Of a stretch of DNA of 64,000 bases, positions 43,242 to 52,228 are shown piece after piece. Within the stretch, counting starts at the first letter, position 1, and each line of letters starts with the position of its first letter. Source of the DNA: JACVRM01 sp963839815 (GTDB lineage: Bacteria; Actinomycetota; Thermoleophilia; Gaiellales; Gaiellaceae); NCBI GenBank assembly GCA_963839815.1, contig CAWIWF010000007.1, positions 62,001 to 126,000 on the forward strand. Direction: 5' to 3'. The translations under genes and the position numbers were made by a program. The notes under the pieces are model-generated. The model was given only the letters and a program-made list of their open reading frames with translations. It was not told the origin of the DNA and searched no databases.

Positions 43242-43433
43242 ATGGAGCCGGATCGCGGCGCAGAGCGACTCCGCTCGTTCATCCTCGGCAGCCTGCTCGG
43301 GGCGTCGGCCGTGCTCGCGACGGCGCGTCGTCGCCGGCGCCGCGCCGGCCAGCGGCCCGCCGGCCTGGCGGCGTTCGAGGACGCCCCGTGCTACCGGGAG
43401 CTCGTGGACGCGGAGCGCTCGCGCGAGAGCTGA
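43242..43433 (+). CDS. Small basic membrane-associated hypothetical protein
   Basis: A 63-residue protein with one short hydrophobic stretch (RSFILGSLLGASAVLATA) followed by a run of six arginines and a conserved-looking tail, PAGLAAFEDAPCYRELV. Similar short proteins occur in relatives next to PfkB genes, which I recall only qualitatively. It begins 15 nt from the psuK start (divergent) and its 3' end overlaps the convergent GT39-type gene by 43 nt, which lowers confidence. Confidence 0.5.
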   Translation: MEPDRGAERLRSFILGSLLGASAVLATARRRRRRAGQRPAGLAAFEDAPCYRELVDAERSRES

Positions 43434-44992
43434 TCGGCCGCCTTTCGCACCGTCACGAAGTTGATGTCGGCGTCGCCGAGATGGAGCGACTTGCCGGTAA
43501 TCATCACGTTCGACGACAGCTCCAGAAAGCGGCCGGGCGTCACGACGGGCTCGAGCGTGCGCACCACGAGGAAGGGGCCGAACGTCTGCGCCTCGAACGT
43601 GGCAGCGGGACGTGGCACGCGCAGCTCGATCGTGTCGGCGGGCGCGAAGTTGTTCGTGTCGCTCGCGTCGAGCACCCAGACGCCGCGTCCCAGCGTGCCC
43701 GCCTCCTGCAGGGTGTCCAGGGCGAGCGCCGGGTCCGCCCGGGGAACGACCAGGCGCGAGACGCTGCGGTCGCGCTCCCAGGCGCCAAGGAAGAGCGGGT
43801 CGTAGCCGAAGAGCACGTCGTCCGGCCGGCCGGTCTCCGCCAGCCACGCGGAGGCGTCGGCCCGCGCGGCCGCTCTCGCGCCCGGCTCGCCCTCGAAGAG
43901 GAGGGGCGTGCGCCCGTGGGCCCACACCAGCTCCGCCGCCAGCAGCGCGACGAGTAGTGCCGGGGCGAGCACGCGCGACCTGCCGCCGGCCACCAGCAGC
44001 CCTAGGGCGATCAGCACCGCGAGGAATGGCAACGCGAAGATCAGGTGCCGCGACTCGGGTGCCGCCGAGGAGCCGAGCCGGGCACCGAGGAGCGCGAGCG
44101 CGGGCGTGGCGAAGACGATCAGGACCAGCGCGGCCGCGTCGCGTCTCGTCCGCCACAGCGCGACGAGCCCCGCCAGCGCGAGCAGGAGCACGGCGCCCAG
44201 CACCGGGCCCCACCCTGCGGTCGCGTCGCCGGCGGCGCGCGCCAGGTAGGCGAGCACGTCGATCGGCCCGTCGAGCCTCTGGCCGCCGCCGCCGACGCCG
44301 ACCTCGAACCGGCGCGCCAGGACGAGGTCGCTGTACCAGAACGGCGTCCCGATCAGGCCGACGATCGCGAAGGCCGGTACCGCCTCCCGCAGCCGAGCGC
44401 GACGGAGCAGGACGTACAGCCCCTGCGAGCCCACGACGAGCGCGCCGTACGGGTGAGCCGCCACGGTGACGATCGTGGCCAGCCCCCAGAGCGTCCACCG
44501 GCGGGCGCCGCCGTGCTCGACGGCTCGCAGCAGCGCCAGGTACGAGAGCAGGCTGGTGGCCAGGAAGAGGCTGTACATGCGGGCGTAGATGCCGTGGAAG
44601 AGCAGCATCCAGCTCGCGCTGACGATCGCCGCGGCGCCGAGGCCCGCGGCGCGCCCGGCGAGACGCGCCCCGAGCAGCGCGACGAGCGGCACGGCCGCGA
44701 CGGCCAGGGCGGCAGAGGCGAGCCGCAGCTCGGTCAGCCCGCCACCGAGCCCGCCGACGGCCCAAGCGATCAGGAAGTGCAGCGGCGCGCCGCCGCGCTC
44801 GCCCTGTACGGTCGCGAGCACGTCGAGCAGCGAGTCGTCCCCCACGAAGAGCGCCAGCGTCTCGTCCTCGTGCGGCGGCCAGGCGGTCAGGCGAGCGAGG
44901 AGGAATGCGGCGACGGCAGCCGCGCAGATGCCGACGCCGACGCGGAAGACCGCCTCGGAAACGCGCCTGGCAAGCGGGATGCCGCCGAGCAC
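43391..44992 (-). CDS. GT39/ArnT-like membrane glycosyltransferase
   Basis: A 533-residue integral membrane protein of the GT-C type (dolichyl-phosphate-mannose mannosyltransferase/ArnT family). It has about eleven helices and the acidic loop motif HEDETLALFVGDDS after the first helix, as expected for the catalytic Asp-Glu pair, with SWMLLFHGIYARMYSLFLATSLLSYLALL typical of the second half. The C-terminal 150 residues are soluble. The GTG at 44992 is 18 nt from the divergent FmdB-like start. Probable role: lipid-linked sugar transfer to proteins or cell-wall polymers. Confidence 0.78.
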   Translation of the reverse strand: MLGGIPLARRVSEAVFRVGVGICAAAVAAFLLARLTAWPPHEDETLALFVGDDSLLDVLATVQGERGGAPLHFLIAWAVGGLGGGLTELRLASAALAVAAVPLVALLGARLAGRAAGLGAAAIVSASWMLLFHGIYARMYSLFLATSLLSYLALLRAVEHGGARRWTLWGLATIVTVAAHPYGALVVGSQGLYVLLRRARLREAVPAFAIVGLIGTPFWYSDLVLARRFEVGVGGGGQRLDGPIDVLAYLARAAGDATAGWGPVLGAVLLLALAGLVALWRTRRDAAALVLIVFATPALALLGARLGSSAAPESRHLIFALPFLAVLIALGLLVAGGRSRVLAPALLVALLAAELVWAHGRTPLLFEGEPGARAAARADASAWLAETGRPDDVLFGYDPLFLGAWERDRSVSRLVVPRADPALALDTLQEAGTLGRGVWVLDASDTNNFAPADTIELRVPRPAATFEAQTFGPFLVVRTLEPVVTPGRFLELSSNVMITGKSLHLGDADINFVTVRKAADQLSRERSASTSSR

Positions 44993-45010
44993 GCTGCTAG
45001 CGTGTGAGTG

Positions 45011-45289
45011 GTGCCTCTCTACGAGTACAAGTGCCCCGAAGGGCATGTCTTCGAGCTGTTTCACCGCATGAACGATGAGCCGCCGGAGGCCTGTCAGGTC
45101 TGCGGCCGCGGGCCGCTCGAGCGTGTCCTCTATCCCGTCGCGGTGCACTTCAAGGGCTCGGGGTTCTACGCCACCGACTACGGCCGCGGGAACAAGCGGC
45201 GAGACGGCGCGGGCAAGGACGGAGAGGGTGCCTCCACGGGCGACTCGAAGCCCAAGGAAGAGAAGAAGACAGAGACGCCGAAGCCCTAG
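45011..45289 (+). CDS. FmdB-type zinc-ribbon protein
   Basis: A 92-residue protein with the FmdB/CxxC zinc-ribbon N-terminus MPLYEYKCPEGHVFELFHR and EACQVCGRGPLERVLYPV, followed by FKGSGFYATDYG and a charged, disordered tail. The GTG at 45011 gives the exact family N-terminus and lies 7 nt after a TAGCGT box; a GTG at 45008 is the alternative. Regulatory or metal-binding role suspected, none proven. Convergent with the LCP gene (stops overlap by 4 nt). Confidence 0.88.
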   Translation: MPLYEYKCPEGHVFELFHRMNDEPPEACQVCGRGPLERVLYPVAVHFKGSGFYATDYGRGNKRRDGAGKDGEGASTGDSKPKEEKKTETPKP

Positions 45290-46461
45290 TCGGAGAGCAG
45301 CGTCCGGCCCGTGCGGCAGCCGGCGCCGTAGATGTTGCCCGGCGGCGGCGGCTGCGGTGCGGCCAGCCCTTCGAACATGCGGATGACCTCGCGCAGGTCG
45401 TCCCCCTCCGGGATGATCGAGCCCGTGCTGGAGGCCGACCCGCCGAGGCGGCAGTGGAGCGTGCGGCCGTCACCAGCCCGGAAACGGCGCCAGCCCAGCG
45501 CGAGGAACTCGCCGGCCGACAGGTCGGTCGCGAGCGGCCGGGCCAGCGTGTCGCCCGTCCACGGCATCCTGAGCAGCGTGCCGACGCTCGTCATCTTGCT
45601 GGTCAGCGCCTGCATCACCTGCTGCTGGCGCGCGGCACGGGTGATGTCGCTCTCGGCCGGGTCCAGCAGGTTGGTGCGCACGCGCGAGTAGATGCGGGCG
45701 CGGCGGCCGTCCATGTGCTGCTTGCCCTTGCGGAAGCGCCAGCCCGGCCAGTCGGCGCACTGCTCGTTCGTCTTCAGCGGGCAGTCGAACTTGGACAGGA
45801 TCGGCTTCGGCACGGTGACGTCGACGCCGCCGACCGCGTCGATCAGGTCGCGGAACCGGGCGAGATCGACGATGGCGACGTGGTTCACGGGCAGGCCGAG
45901 GTTGCGGATGGTGCGGATCGCGAGCGGCGCGCCGCCGATCTGGTAGGCGGCGTTCACCTTGTCGAACCCGTGACCGGGGATCTCGACGCGGAGGTCGCGC
46001 GGGATCGACAGGTAGGCGACGCGATTGTGGCCCGGGTCGCTGCGGACGAGCATGATCGAGTCCGTGTGGCGCAGGCCGCGCCGCGAGGCGATCGGCGCCG
46101 AGTCCGTGCCCAGCAGCAGCACGTGCGTCGCGTTCGTCAGCGCCGACCCGCCCTGGGGCGTGAGCGCGTTCCGTGCAGGGGCGCCGAGTCGCTCGTTGGC
46201 CGTCTCGACGCCGCTCTTGACCGCCAGATACGAGGCGACCGCCCAGGCCACGGTGGCTACGAGCACGAGGAGGACGACCAGCAGCACCCAGCGGCGCCAG
46301 CGGCGGCGGCGGGGCGGGCGCACGGGGCCAGGCCCGGCGTACTGCCGGGGTCGTGAGCCGTTGCGCTCGGCCGTCCGGCGCTCGGGCTGTGGCTGCGTCG
46401 GCACCTTGCCCTTGACGCGGCCGCCGCGATACACGCGGTACGGCTTGTCCTGCTGGGCCAT
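45286..46461 (-). CDS. LytR-CpsA-Psr (LCP) family cell-wall ligase
   Basis: Attaches polymers such as arabinogalactan or teichoic acid to peptidoglycan outside the membrane. The 391-residue protein has a basic, proline-rich cytosolic N-terminus, one helix (about 57-80, VLLVVLLVLVATVAWAVA) and the LCP domain with VLLLGTDSAP, GLRHTDSIMLVR, NRVAYLSIPRDLRVEIPGHG, KVNAAYQIGG, FRDLIDAVGGVDVTV, and the RARIYSRVRTNLLDPAESD arginine segment. Start ATG; divergent from the ROK kinase. Confidence 0.93.
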   Translation of the reverse strand: MAQQDKPYRVYRGGRVKGKVPTQPQPERRTAERNGSRPRQYAGPGPVRPPRRRRWRRWVLLVVLLVLVATVAWAVASYLAVKSGVETANERLGAPARNALTPQGGSALTNATHVLLLGTDSAPIASRRGLRHTDSIMLVRSDPGHNRVAYLSIPRDLRVEIPGHGFDKVNAAYQIGGAPLAIRTIRNLGLPVNHVAIVDLARFRDLIDAVGGVDVTVPKPILSKFDCPLKTNEQCADWPGWRFRKGKQHMDGRRARIYSRVRTNLLDPAESDITRAARQQQVMQALTSKMTSVGTLLRMPWTGDTLARPLATDLSAGEFLALGWRRFRAGDGRTLHCRLGGSASSTGSIIPEGDDLREVIRMFEGLAAPQPPPPGNIYGAGCRTGRTLLSD

Positions 46462-46539
46462 GCGGCGGGTTATCGTAGCCGCGCGCGTGAGACGCCCAGC
46501 GTCACCCCTGCAGGCGCGTCCGACCCCGGGCGGAACGGG

Positions 46540-47445
46540 CTGAGCGAGCAGCCCGTCATCGGCGTCGACCTCGGCGGCACCAAGGTCGCGGCCGCGGTCG
46601 TTGCTCCTGGCGGCGACTTGCTCGCCCAGGTGGAGGAGCCGACACCACTCGGCTCGCAGCAGGAGCTGCTCGCGCGGCTCGTCGCAGTCGTCGAGTCACT
46701 GTTGGACGACCGCAGGGTGGCCGGGATCGGCCTCGGTGTGCCCTCGCGAGTCGATCAGATCGCCCGCCGGGTGGTCGCATCGGTTCACGTGCCGCTCGAG
46801 GGAATCGACCTCGCCGGCCTGATGAGCGAGCGCTTCGGCGTCCCGGTCGTCGTCGACAACGATGCGAACGCCGCCGCCTACGCGGAGTGGAAGCTCGGAG
46901 CCGGACGTGGTACGAGCGACATGGTCATGCTCACCCTCGGCACCGGGGTCGGGGGTGGCCTGGTTCTCGGCGGTGCGCTCTATCGAGGGGCACGCGGCGT
47001 CGGCGCGGAGCTCGGGCACATGGTCGTCGACGTCGACGGGCCGCCCTGCGGCGGCTCCTGCCCGGGGCGGGGGCACTTCGAGTCGATGGTCTCCGGGCGG
47101 GCAGCCGACGCGCGCGCTCGTGCCCTCGGCCTCGAAGACGGGCGCGCTCTCGTCGCGGCCGCGCAGTCGGGCGACGAGGCGGCGGTGCGGGAGCTCGCCG
47201 AGCTGGGCCGGCTGCTCGGCGCGGGGATCGCGAGCCTCGTCAACATCTTCGACCCCGAGCTCGTCGCCATCGGAGGCGGCTTCTCGGCCGCCGGCGAGCT
47301 GCTCCTCGCGCCGGCGCGCGAGTGGGTGGCGGAGCAGGCGCTGGAGCCGGCCGCGTCGGCGGTGCGGATCGAGCCGGCGCAGCTCGGGGCCGAAGCGGGG
47401 GTCGTGGGCGCCGGGCTGCTCGCGCTCGCGGCGTCCGGCTCGTGA
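46540..47445 (+). CDS. ROK family sugar kinase, glucokinase-like (apparent CTG start)
   Basis: A 301-residue ROK kinase: VIGVDLGGTKVAAAVV (phosphate loop), VVVDNDANAAAYAEW with the catalytic aspartate, TLGTGVGGGLVLGGALYRGARGVGAELGHMVV with the ROK signature, and a CGGSCPGRGHFES zinc-type loop. No ATG, GTG or TTG occurs in frame before this N-terminus for over 60 nt. CTG at 46540 overlaps the TGA of an 18-codon leader frame (GTG 46487) as CTGA and yields MSEQPVIGVDLGG. The first internal start (46618) would delete the phosphate loop. Its stop overlaps rsmI. Glucose is the probable but unproven substrate. Confidence 0.88.
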   Translation: MSEQPVIGVDLGGTKVAAAVVAPGGDLLAQVEEPTPLGSQQELLARLVAVVESLLDDRRVAGIGLGVPSRVDQIARRVVASVHVPLEGIDLAGLMSERFGVPVVVDNDANAAAYAEWKLGAGRGTSDMVMLTLGTGVGGGLVLGGALYRGARGVGAELGHMVVDVDGPPCGGSCPGRGHFESMVSGRAADARARALGLEDGRALVAAAQSGDEAAVRELAELGRLLGAGIASLVNIFDPELVAIGGGFSAAGELLLAPAREWVAEQALEPAASAVRIEPAQLGAEAGVVGAGLLALAASGS

Positions 47446-48248
47446 CGCTCGCCGTCTGCGCGACCCCGATCGGCAACCTCGACGACGTCACGCTGCGCGT
47501 GCTGCACGAGCTCGAGGCTGCCGACGTCCTTCTCTGCGAGGACACCCGCCACACCCGCCGGCTGCTCGAGCGCCACGGGATTCGCGCGCGCGAGCTCATG
47601 AGCTACCACCGGCACAACGAGGCGTCGCGCACCGAGGGTGTGCTCGCCCGACTCCAGCGGGGCGAGCGCGTGGCCCTCGTCAGCGACGCCGGCCTGCCGG
47701 GCATCAACGATCCCGGCGCACGACTCGTCGCCGCGGTGCGGGACGCAGGGTTGGCCGTGACCGTGCTCCCGGGGGCATCCGCGGTGGAGACGGCCGTCGT
47801 CGCGAGCGGCTTCACGGCCGAGGAGTACCGGTTCGCCGGCTACCTGCCTCGCGGGGCACGTGCGCTGGCCGCGTTCTGGCAGGCCCTCGCGGACTGGCCG
47901 CACGTGCTGGTCGCATTCGAGTCGCCACGGCGACTAACGGCCTCGCTCGCTGCTCTGGCCGAGGCGGCGCCCGAACGACCGGTCGCGGTCTGCCGCGAGC
48001 TGACCAAGCGCTTCGAGGAGGTCGTGCGCGGACCGGCGCTCGAGGTCGCAGCGCGGTTCGAGGAGGCCCCTCGCGGCGAGGTCGTGGTCGTCGTCGGGCC
48101 GGCGGTGCCGCGTCGTGAGCCGGGCGGCGACGAGATCGCGGTCGTGGCGGAGCTCGTGGCGGCCGGAATACCCCGGCGGAGGGCCGCCGAGCTGGTCTCG
48201 CAGCTGACCGGTCTAGCGGTCCGGACGCTCTACCGGCGCTCCCTGTAG
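47442..48248 (+). CDS. rsmI: 16S rRNA (cytidine(1402)-2'-O)-methyltransferase
   Basis: Methylates the ribose of C1402 in the ribosomal decoding centre; 268 residues. It has the tetrapyrrole-methylase fold with the N-terminal AVCATPIGNLDDVTLRVLHEL, CEDTRHTRRLLERHGI, SYHRHNEASR, VALVSDAGLPGINDPGARLV and PGASAVETAVVASGF, all RsmI signatures, and a C-terminal domain ending LTGLAVRTLYRRSL. The GTG start overlaps the ROK kinase stop as GTGA. Confidence 0.95.
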   Translation: MTLAVCATPIGNLDDVTLRVLHELEAADVLLCEDTRHTRRLLERHGIRARELMSYHRHNEASRTEGVLARLQRGERVALVSDAGLPGINDPGARLVAAVRDAGLAVTVLPGASAVETAVVASGFTAEEYRFAGYLPRGARALAAFWQALADWPHVLVAFESPRRLTASLAALAEAAPERPVAVCRELTKRFEEVVRGPALEVAARFEEAPRGEVVVVVGPAVPRREPGGDEIAVVAELVAAGIPRRRAAELVSQLTGLAVRTLYRRSL

Positions 48249-48254
48249 CCACGT

Positions 48255-48283
48255 TTGACAACGGTCGGCGGCGCTGCTAGCGT
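48255..48283 (+). promoter_or_regulatory. Near-consensus sigma-70-type promoter
   Basis: TTGACA at 48255-48260, a 17-nt spacer, and TAGCGT at 48278-48283, upstream of the M23 peptidase gene. It is the only hexamer pair in the window that I found with a perfect -35 and ideal spacing. Confidence 0.7.
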
Positions 48284-48325
48284 CGGTACCCGTTGGCCAT
48301 AGTGGCAACAGAGAGGAGGTGAGAA

Positions 48326-49621
48326 GTGGGAAAGCTTCTTGTCTGTGCGCTCCTGGTGTCTGGTGCAGTCGCCTCGCCCGCGTCTGCCTGGACGTGGCCG
48401 GTCGACGGCGCCGTCGTGGCGCCGTTCGTGACGGGCTCGAGCCCGTATGCGGGCGGTCAGCACCGAGGCATCGACATCGCGGCTCCAGACGGCACGCCAG
48501 TACGGGCTCCGGCCGCGGGCGTCGTGTCCTTCGCGGGGACGGTGCCGCAGGGCGGCAAGACGCTGACCGTCCGCACGGCCGACGGCCTCGCCGTCACGCT
48601 GCTCCATCTCGGCTCGCTCGCGGTGCGCCGTGGCGCCGTCGTGGCGGAGGGCCAGACCGTGGCCACCGTCGGACCGAGCGGCGACCCCGAGCACGACCGT
48701 CCGTACGTGCACCTCGGGATTCGCCGCGCTGACGACGAGCATGGCTACCTCGACCCGCTCAGGGTGCTGCCGGCGGCGACCGAGCCCGCGCTCCAGGCCG
48801 ACCCCGAGGCCGCGGCGACCTCCGCGCAGCCGCAGCCGCCGCCCGACCCGCAGCTCGAGCTGGCAGGCTCACCCGCACCGACGAGCGCCGCCAACGTGAG
48901 TGCGCCTGTCGCCGAGCTGAGCGCCCACGTGCCCGCGTCACCCGCGGCGCATGCCGTCGCGGGCCCGGTCGAAGGGAGCAGCGCTGCCGTCGCCGAGGGC
49001 GCTGAGTCCACGACTGCAGCAACGCCGGTCCGCCGCTCGGCTCTGGCGCGGCGTCGCGCCGAGCACGGGCAGCGGTCGACAGCCTCGCCGGCCCGTGTCC
49101 CGGTGCCGGACGAGGCCGCTCCGCGGGAGCCGGGCCGAGCCGCCGACGGCGCGCCGCCCACGGTCGCGGTCGCCCGGCGCACGCTGCGCGCGTCGGCGCA
49201 GCAGACGTTCCGCGCGGACCGGGCCAGGCCACCCGGCCCCCGGGCTCCGCGCTCGGCGCCGTCCCGCGGCGACTCCCCGCTCGTCGCGGAGCACTCTGCG
49301 CCGAAGGTGGCGGTGCGAGCGAGTCAGCCTGGCGGCGGGCGGTGGTTGCCCGCCGGTGCTCTCGTCCTGCTCGTCCTCGCCGGTGTCGCCGGGCCCGCTC
49401 TGCGAGCGCGCCGAGCTCCGCCGGCCCGTCCCGCGGAGAGGCCGCTCGCCCGGTCGGTGCAGGCCGCCCCCTGCCCGCTCGGCAGACGGGCACCGGTTCC
49501 GCAGCCGTGCCGACACCGGGTTGAGCGGCGCGGGTGCGTGCCGCTCCGGCAGCTCGCCTCTGCGCGGCACCGCCGGCTGCCGCACGCAGCGCGGCGAAGG
49601 CGCACCCCAGCGCTCACGTGA
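48326..49621 (+). CDS. M23 family metallopeptidase (LytM-type), membrane-anchored
   Basis: A 431-residue exported protein. The signal peptide spans 1-21 (LLVCALLVSGAVASPASA). The M23 domain (about 24-130) shows HRGIDIAAPDGTPVRAPAAGVV with the first metal His and Asp, then LLHLG and YVHLGIR. A long alanine/proline-rich linker and one hydrophobic helix near residue 340 (LPAGALVLLVLAGVAGPAL) follow, then an arginine-rich tail that may be partly out of true frame. Likely a peptidoglycan-cleaving or division-associated protein. GTG start with GAGGAGGT upstream. Confidence 0.82.
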   Translation: MGKLLVCALLVSGAVASPASAWTWPVDGAVVAPFVTGSSPYAGGQHRGIDIAAPDGTPVRAPAAGVVSFAGTVPQGGKTLTVRTADGLAVTLLHLGSLAVRRGAVVAEGQTVATVGPSGDPEHDRPYVHLGIRRADDEHGYLDPLRVLPAATEPALQADPEAAATSAQPQPPPDPQLELAGSPAPTSAANVSAPVAELSAHVPASPAAHAVAGPVEGSSAAVAEGAESTTAATPVRRSALARRRAEHGQRSTASPARVPVPDEAAPREPGRAADGAPPTVAVARRTLRASAQQTFRADRARPPGPRAPRSAPSRGDSPLVAEHSAPKVAVRASQPGGGRWLPAGALVLLVLAGVAGPALRARRAPPARPAERPLARSVQAAPCPLGRRAPVPQPCRHRVERRGCVPLRQLASARHRRLPHAARRRRTPALT

Positions 49622-49703
49622 GGCCGGTCCGGGCCGCTGCCTCCAGGGGTGGCGGCCCGGGCGCTCGTACAATGCCGCCTCCGACAACGGCCGGAGGAGC
49701 GAG

Positions 49704-51488
49704 TTGGCAGAGCGGATACTCGTCGCGGTCGCCTGGCCCTACGCCAGCGGCCCGCGTCACATCGGCCACGTCGCCGGCTTCGGCGTGCCGTCCGACATCT
49801 TCGCCCGCTACCACCGGCTGAAGGGCAACCACGTCCTGATGGTGAGCGGCACGGACGAGCACGGGACGCCGGTGATGGTCGCCGCCGAGGGGGAGGGGAA
49901 GACCTACCGCGAGCTCGCCGACTTCTACAACGAGCACATCCGCACCGACCTCCGCGACCTCGGCATCTCGTACGACCTGTTCACACGCACGACCACCCAG
50001 AACCACGCGCGGGTGACGAGAGACGTCTTCCGCACGCTCTGGGAGCACGGGCACCTGATCGAGCAGACGTCGCTCGGTGCTTTCTCCGCCTCGACCGGCC
50101 ACACGCTGCCCGACCGGTACGTCGAGGGCACCTGCCCGATCTGCGGCTACGACGGCGCCCGCGGCGACCAGTGCGACAACTGCGGCAATCTGCTCGACGC
50201 CCTCGATCTGATCGAGCCGCGCAGCAGGATCGACGGGGAGCCGCCGGTCTTCAGGGAGACGAAGCACCTCTTTCTCGACCTGCCCCAGTTCAAGGAGCGA
50301 CTCCACGCGTGGATCGAGCAGCAGGCGCACTGGCGCGCGAACGTCCGCAACTTCTCGCTGCGCTACGTCGACGAGCTCAAGCCGCGCGCCGTCACGCGCG
50401 ATCTCGACTGGGGCATCCGAATCCCGGTGCCCGGCTACGAGGAGCTCGAGGGCAAGCGCATCTATGTCTGGATCGACGCCGTCGTCGGCTACCTCTCGGC
50501 CGCAGTCGAGTGGGCGGCGAACCGCGGCACGCCCGACGCCTGGCGCGAGTGGTGGCAGAGCCCGGACGCGCGCCACTACTACTTCATGGGCAAGGACAAC
50601 ATCGTCTTCCACACCGTCATCTGGCCGAGCGAGCTGCTCGGGTACGGCGACGGCGGCGAGCTTGGCGCCGGCACTCCGCTCGGGCTGCCGCACGACGTCG
50701 TCGCGACCGAGTACCTGACGATGGAAGGGCGCAAGACGAGCGCAAGCCGGGGCGTCGGCATCCTCGTGCGCGACTTCCTCGCGCGCTACGACCCCGATCC
50801 GCTGCGGTACTTCCTCGCGATCGCCGGCCCGGAGTCCCAGGACACCGACTTCACCTGGAGCGAGTTCGTGCGCCGGAACAACGACGAGCTCGTCGCCAAG
50901 TGGGGCAATCTCGCCAACCGCACGCTGACGAACGCCTACCGCAACTTCGGCGAGGTACCCGCGGCCGCCACGCTGACGAGCGCGGACGAAGCGGTGCTGC
51001 GCGAGGTCGAGGCCGGCTTCGCGACCGTGGGCGGACTGATCGAGGACGCTCGCTTCAAGGCGGCGATCACGGAGGCGATGCGTCTCGCCGGCGCCGTCAA
51101 CGGCTACGTGAGCGACCAGGCGCCGTGGGCGCTGCTGAAGACGGATCGCGAGCGCGCGGCCACGGTGCTGAACGTCGCGCTGCGCTGCGTGGACAACCTG
51201 AAGGTGATCTTCACCCCGTTCCTGCCCTTCAGCTCGCAGCGCCTGCACGAGCTGCTGGGCTACGAGGGGCAGCTCGCCGGGCCGCTCGAGTTCCGCGAGG
51301 TCCACGAGGACGAGGGCGACAGCCATCAGGTCCTGACCGGCGACTACGCGAGCTGGGTGGGCGGCTGGGCTCCGACGACGCTCGCTCCGGGGCAGCGCCT
51401 GCTCGAGCCCGAGCCCCTGTTTCGCAAGCTCGACGCTGCCGTCGTCCTCCGGGAGGAGCTCGGCGACGACGAGCCCGCCCCGGCGTGA
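49704..51488 (+). CDS. metG: Methionyl-tRNA synthetase
   Basis: Charges tRNA-Met; 594 residues. The class I fold carries the HIGH-type motif in AWPYASGPRHIGHVAG, a zinc knuckle in CPICGYDGARGDQCDNCG, WIDAVVGYLSAA, YFMGKDNIVFHTVIWP and a KMSKS-loop variant, EGRKTSASRG, with the second lysine replaced by Ala. Related KxSxS loops are known in actinobacterial MetRS, so it is probably active. The TTG start has GGAGGA 5 nt upstream; TACAAT (49668-49673) is a likely -10 box. A GC hairpin at 49628-49662 precedes it. Stop overlaps tatD. Confidence 0.95.
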   Translation: MAERILVAVAWPYASGPRHIGHVAGFGVPSDIFARYHRLKGNHVLMVSGTDEHGTPVMVAAEGEGKTYRELADFYNEHIRTDLRDLGISYDLFTRTTTQNHARVTRDVFRTLWEHGHLIEQTSLGAFSASTGHTLPDRYVEGTCPICGYDGARGDQCDNCGNLLDALDLIEPRSRIDGEPPVFRETKHLFLDLPQFKERLHAWIEQQAHWRANVRNFSLRYVDELKPRAVTRDLDWGIRIPVPGYEELEGKRIYVWIDAVVGYLSAAVEWAANRGTPDAWREWWQSPDARHYYFMGKDNIVFHTVIWPSELLGYGDGGELGAGTPLGLPHDVVATEYLTMEGRKTSASRGVGILVRDFLARYDPDPLRYFLAIAGPESQDTDFTWSEFVRRNNDELVAKWGNLANRTLTNAYRNFGEVPAAATLTSADEAVLREVEAGFATVGGLIEDARFKAAITEAMRLAGAVNGYVSDQAPWALLKTDRERAATVLNVALRCVDNLKVIFTPFLPFSSQRLHELLGYEGQLAGPLEFREVHEDEGDSHQVLTGDYASWVGGWAPTTLAPGQRLLEPEPLFRKLDAAVVLREELGDDEPAPA

Positions 51489-52228
51489 TCGACACGCACG
51501 CGCACCTGGACGCGTGCGAGGACGCGCCGGCCGACCTCGTCCAGCGGGCGGCCGCCGCGGGCGTCGCGGCGATCGTCTCGATCGGAGCCGGCATCGAGTC
51601 CTGCCGGCGCACCCTCGCGATCGCGGCGGCAGAGCCGGCCGTGCACGCCGCGCTCGGCATCGACCCGCACTCGGCCGCGGCCGAGAACGGCCGGCTGGAC
51701 GAGCTGCGGGCGCTCGTCGACGGCTCGCCCGCGGTCGCGGTGGGAGAGACCGGCCTCGACTACCACTACGGCCGCGAGACGGCCCGCGAGCAGCGAGTCG
51801 CCTTCGCAGGCCAGCTCGAGCTGGCGCGCTCGCTCGGCCTTCCCGTCGTCATCCACTGTCGAGCGGCGGTGGACGACACCGCGGCCGAGCTGCGGGGCTT
51901 CACCGGCACGGTCGTGCTGCACTGCTTCTCGGAGCCCGGCCTCCTGCCTGTCGCGCTCGAGCGGGGCTACTACGCCTCGTTCGCCGGCAACGTGACCTAC
52001 CCGGGCGCGAGCGACCTGCGGGCGGCAGCTGCCGCGGTGCCGAGCGACAGGCTGCTCGTCGAGACCGACAGTCCCTACCTGGCCCCGCAGCCCCGACGTG
52101 GCCGCCCGAACGAGCCGGCCAACATCGCGCACACCGTCCGCGCCCTGGCCGAGGTGCTCGGCGAAGACCCCGGCGAGCTGGCGGCACGCACGGAGGCCAA
52201 CGCGCGCGCGGCGTTCTCGCTGCCGTGA
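51485..52228 (+). CDS. tatD: TatD family metal-dependent hydrolase/DNase
   Basis: A 247-residue TIM-barrel hydrolase. Metal ligands: IDTHAHLDACEDAP (HxH), GETGLDYHYGRETAREQRVAF, VIHCRAA, VLHCFSEP and VETDSPYLAPQPRRGRPNEP. TatD proteins act as 3'-5' exonucleases in DNA repair and RNA turnover. The GTG start overlaps metG by 4 nt, and the stop overlaps rsmA the same way, giving the common metG-tatD-rsmA order. Confidence 0.93.
   Translation: MIDTHAHLDACEDAPADLVQRAAAAGVAAIVSIGAGIESCRRTLAIAAAEPAVHAALGIDPHSAAAENGRLDELRALVDGSPAVAVGETGLDYHYGRETAREQRVAFAGQLELARSLGLPVVIHCRAAVDDTAAELRGFTGTVVLHCFSEPGLLPVALERGYYASFAGNVTYPGASDLRAAAAAVPSDRLLVETDSPYLAPQPRRGRPNEPANIAHTVRALAEVLGEDPGELAARTEANARAAFSLP

Noticed and set aside
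49614..51326. 570-codon antisense frame to metG
   Set aside because: Shadow of a confirmed aminoacyl-tRNA synthetase.
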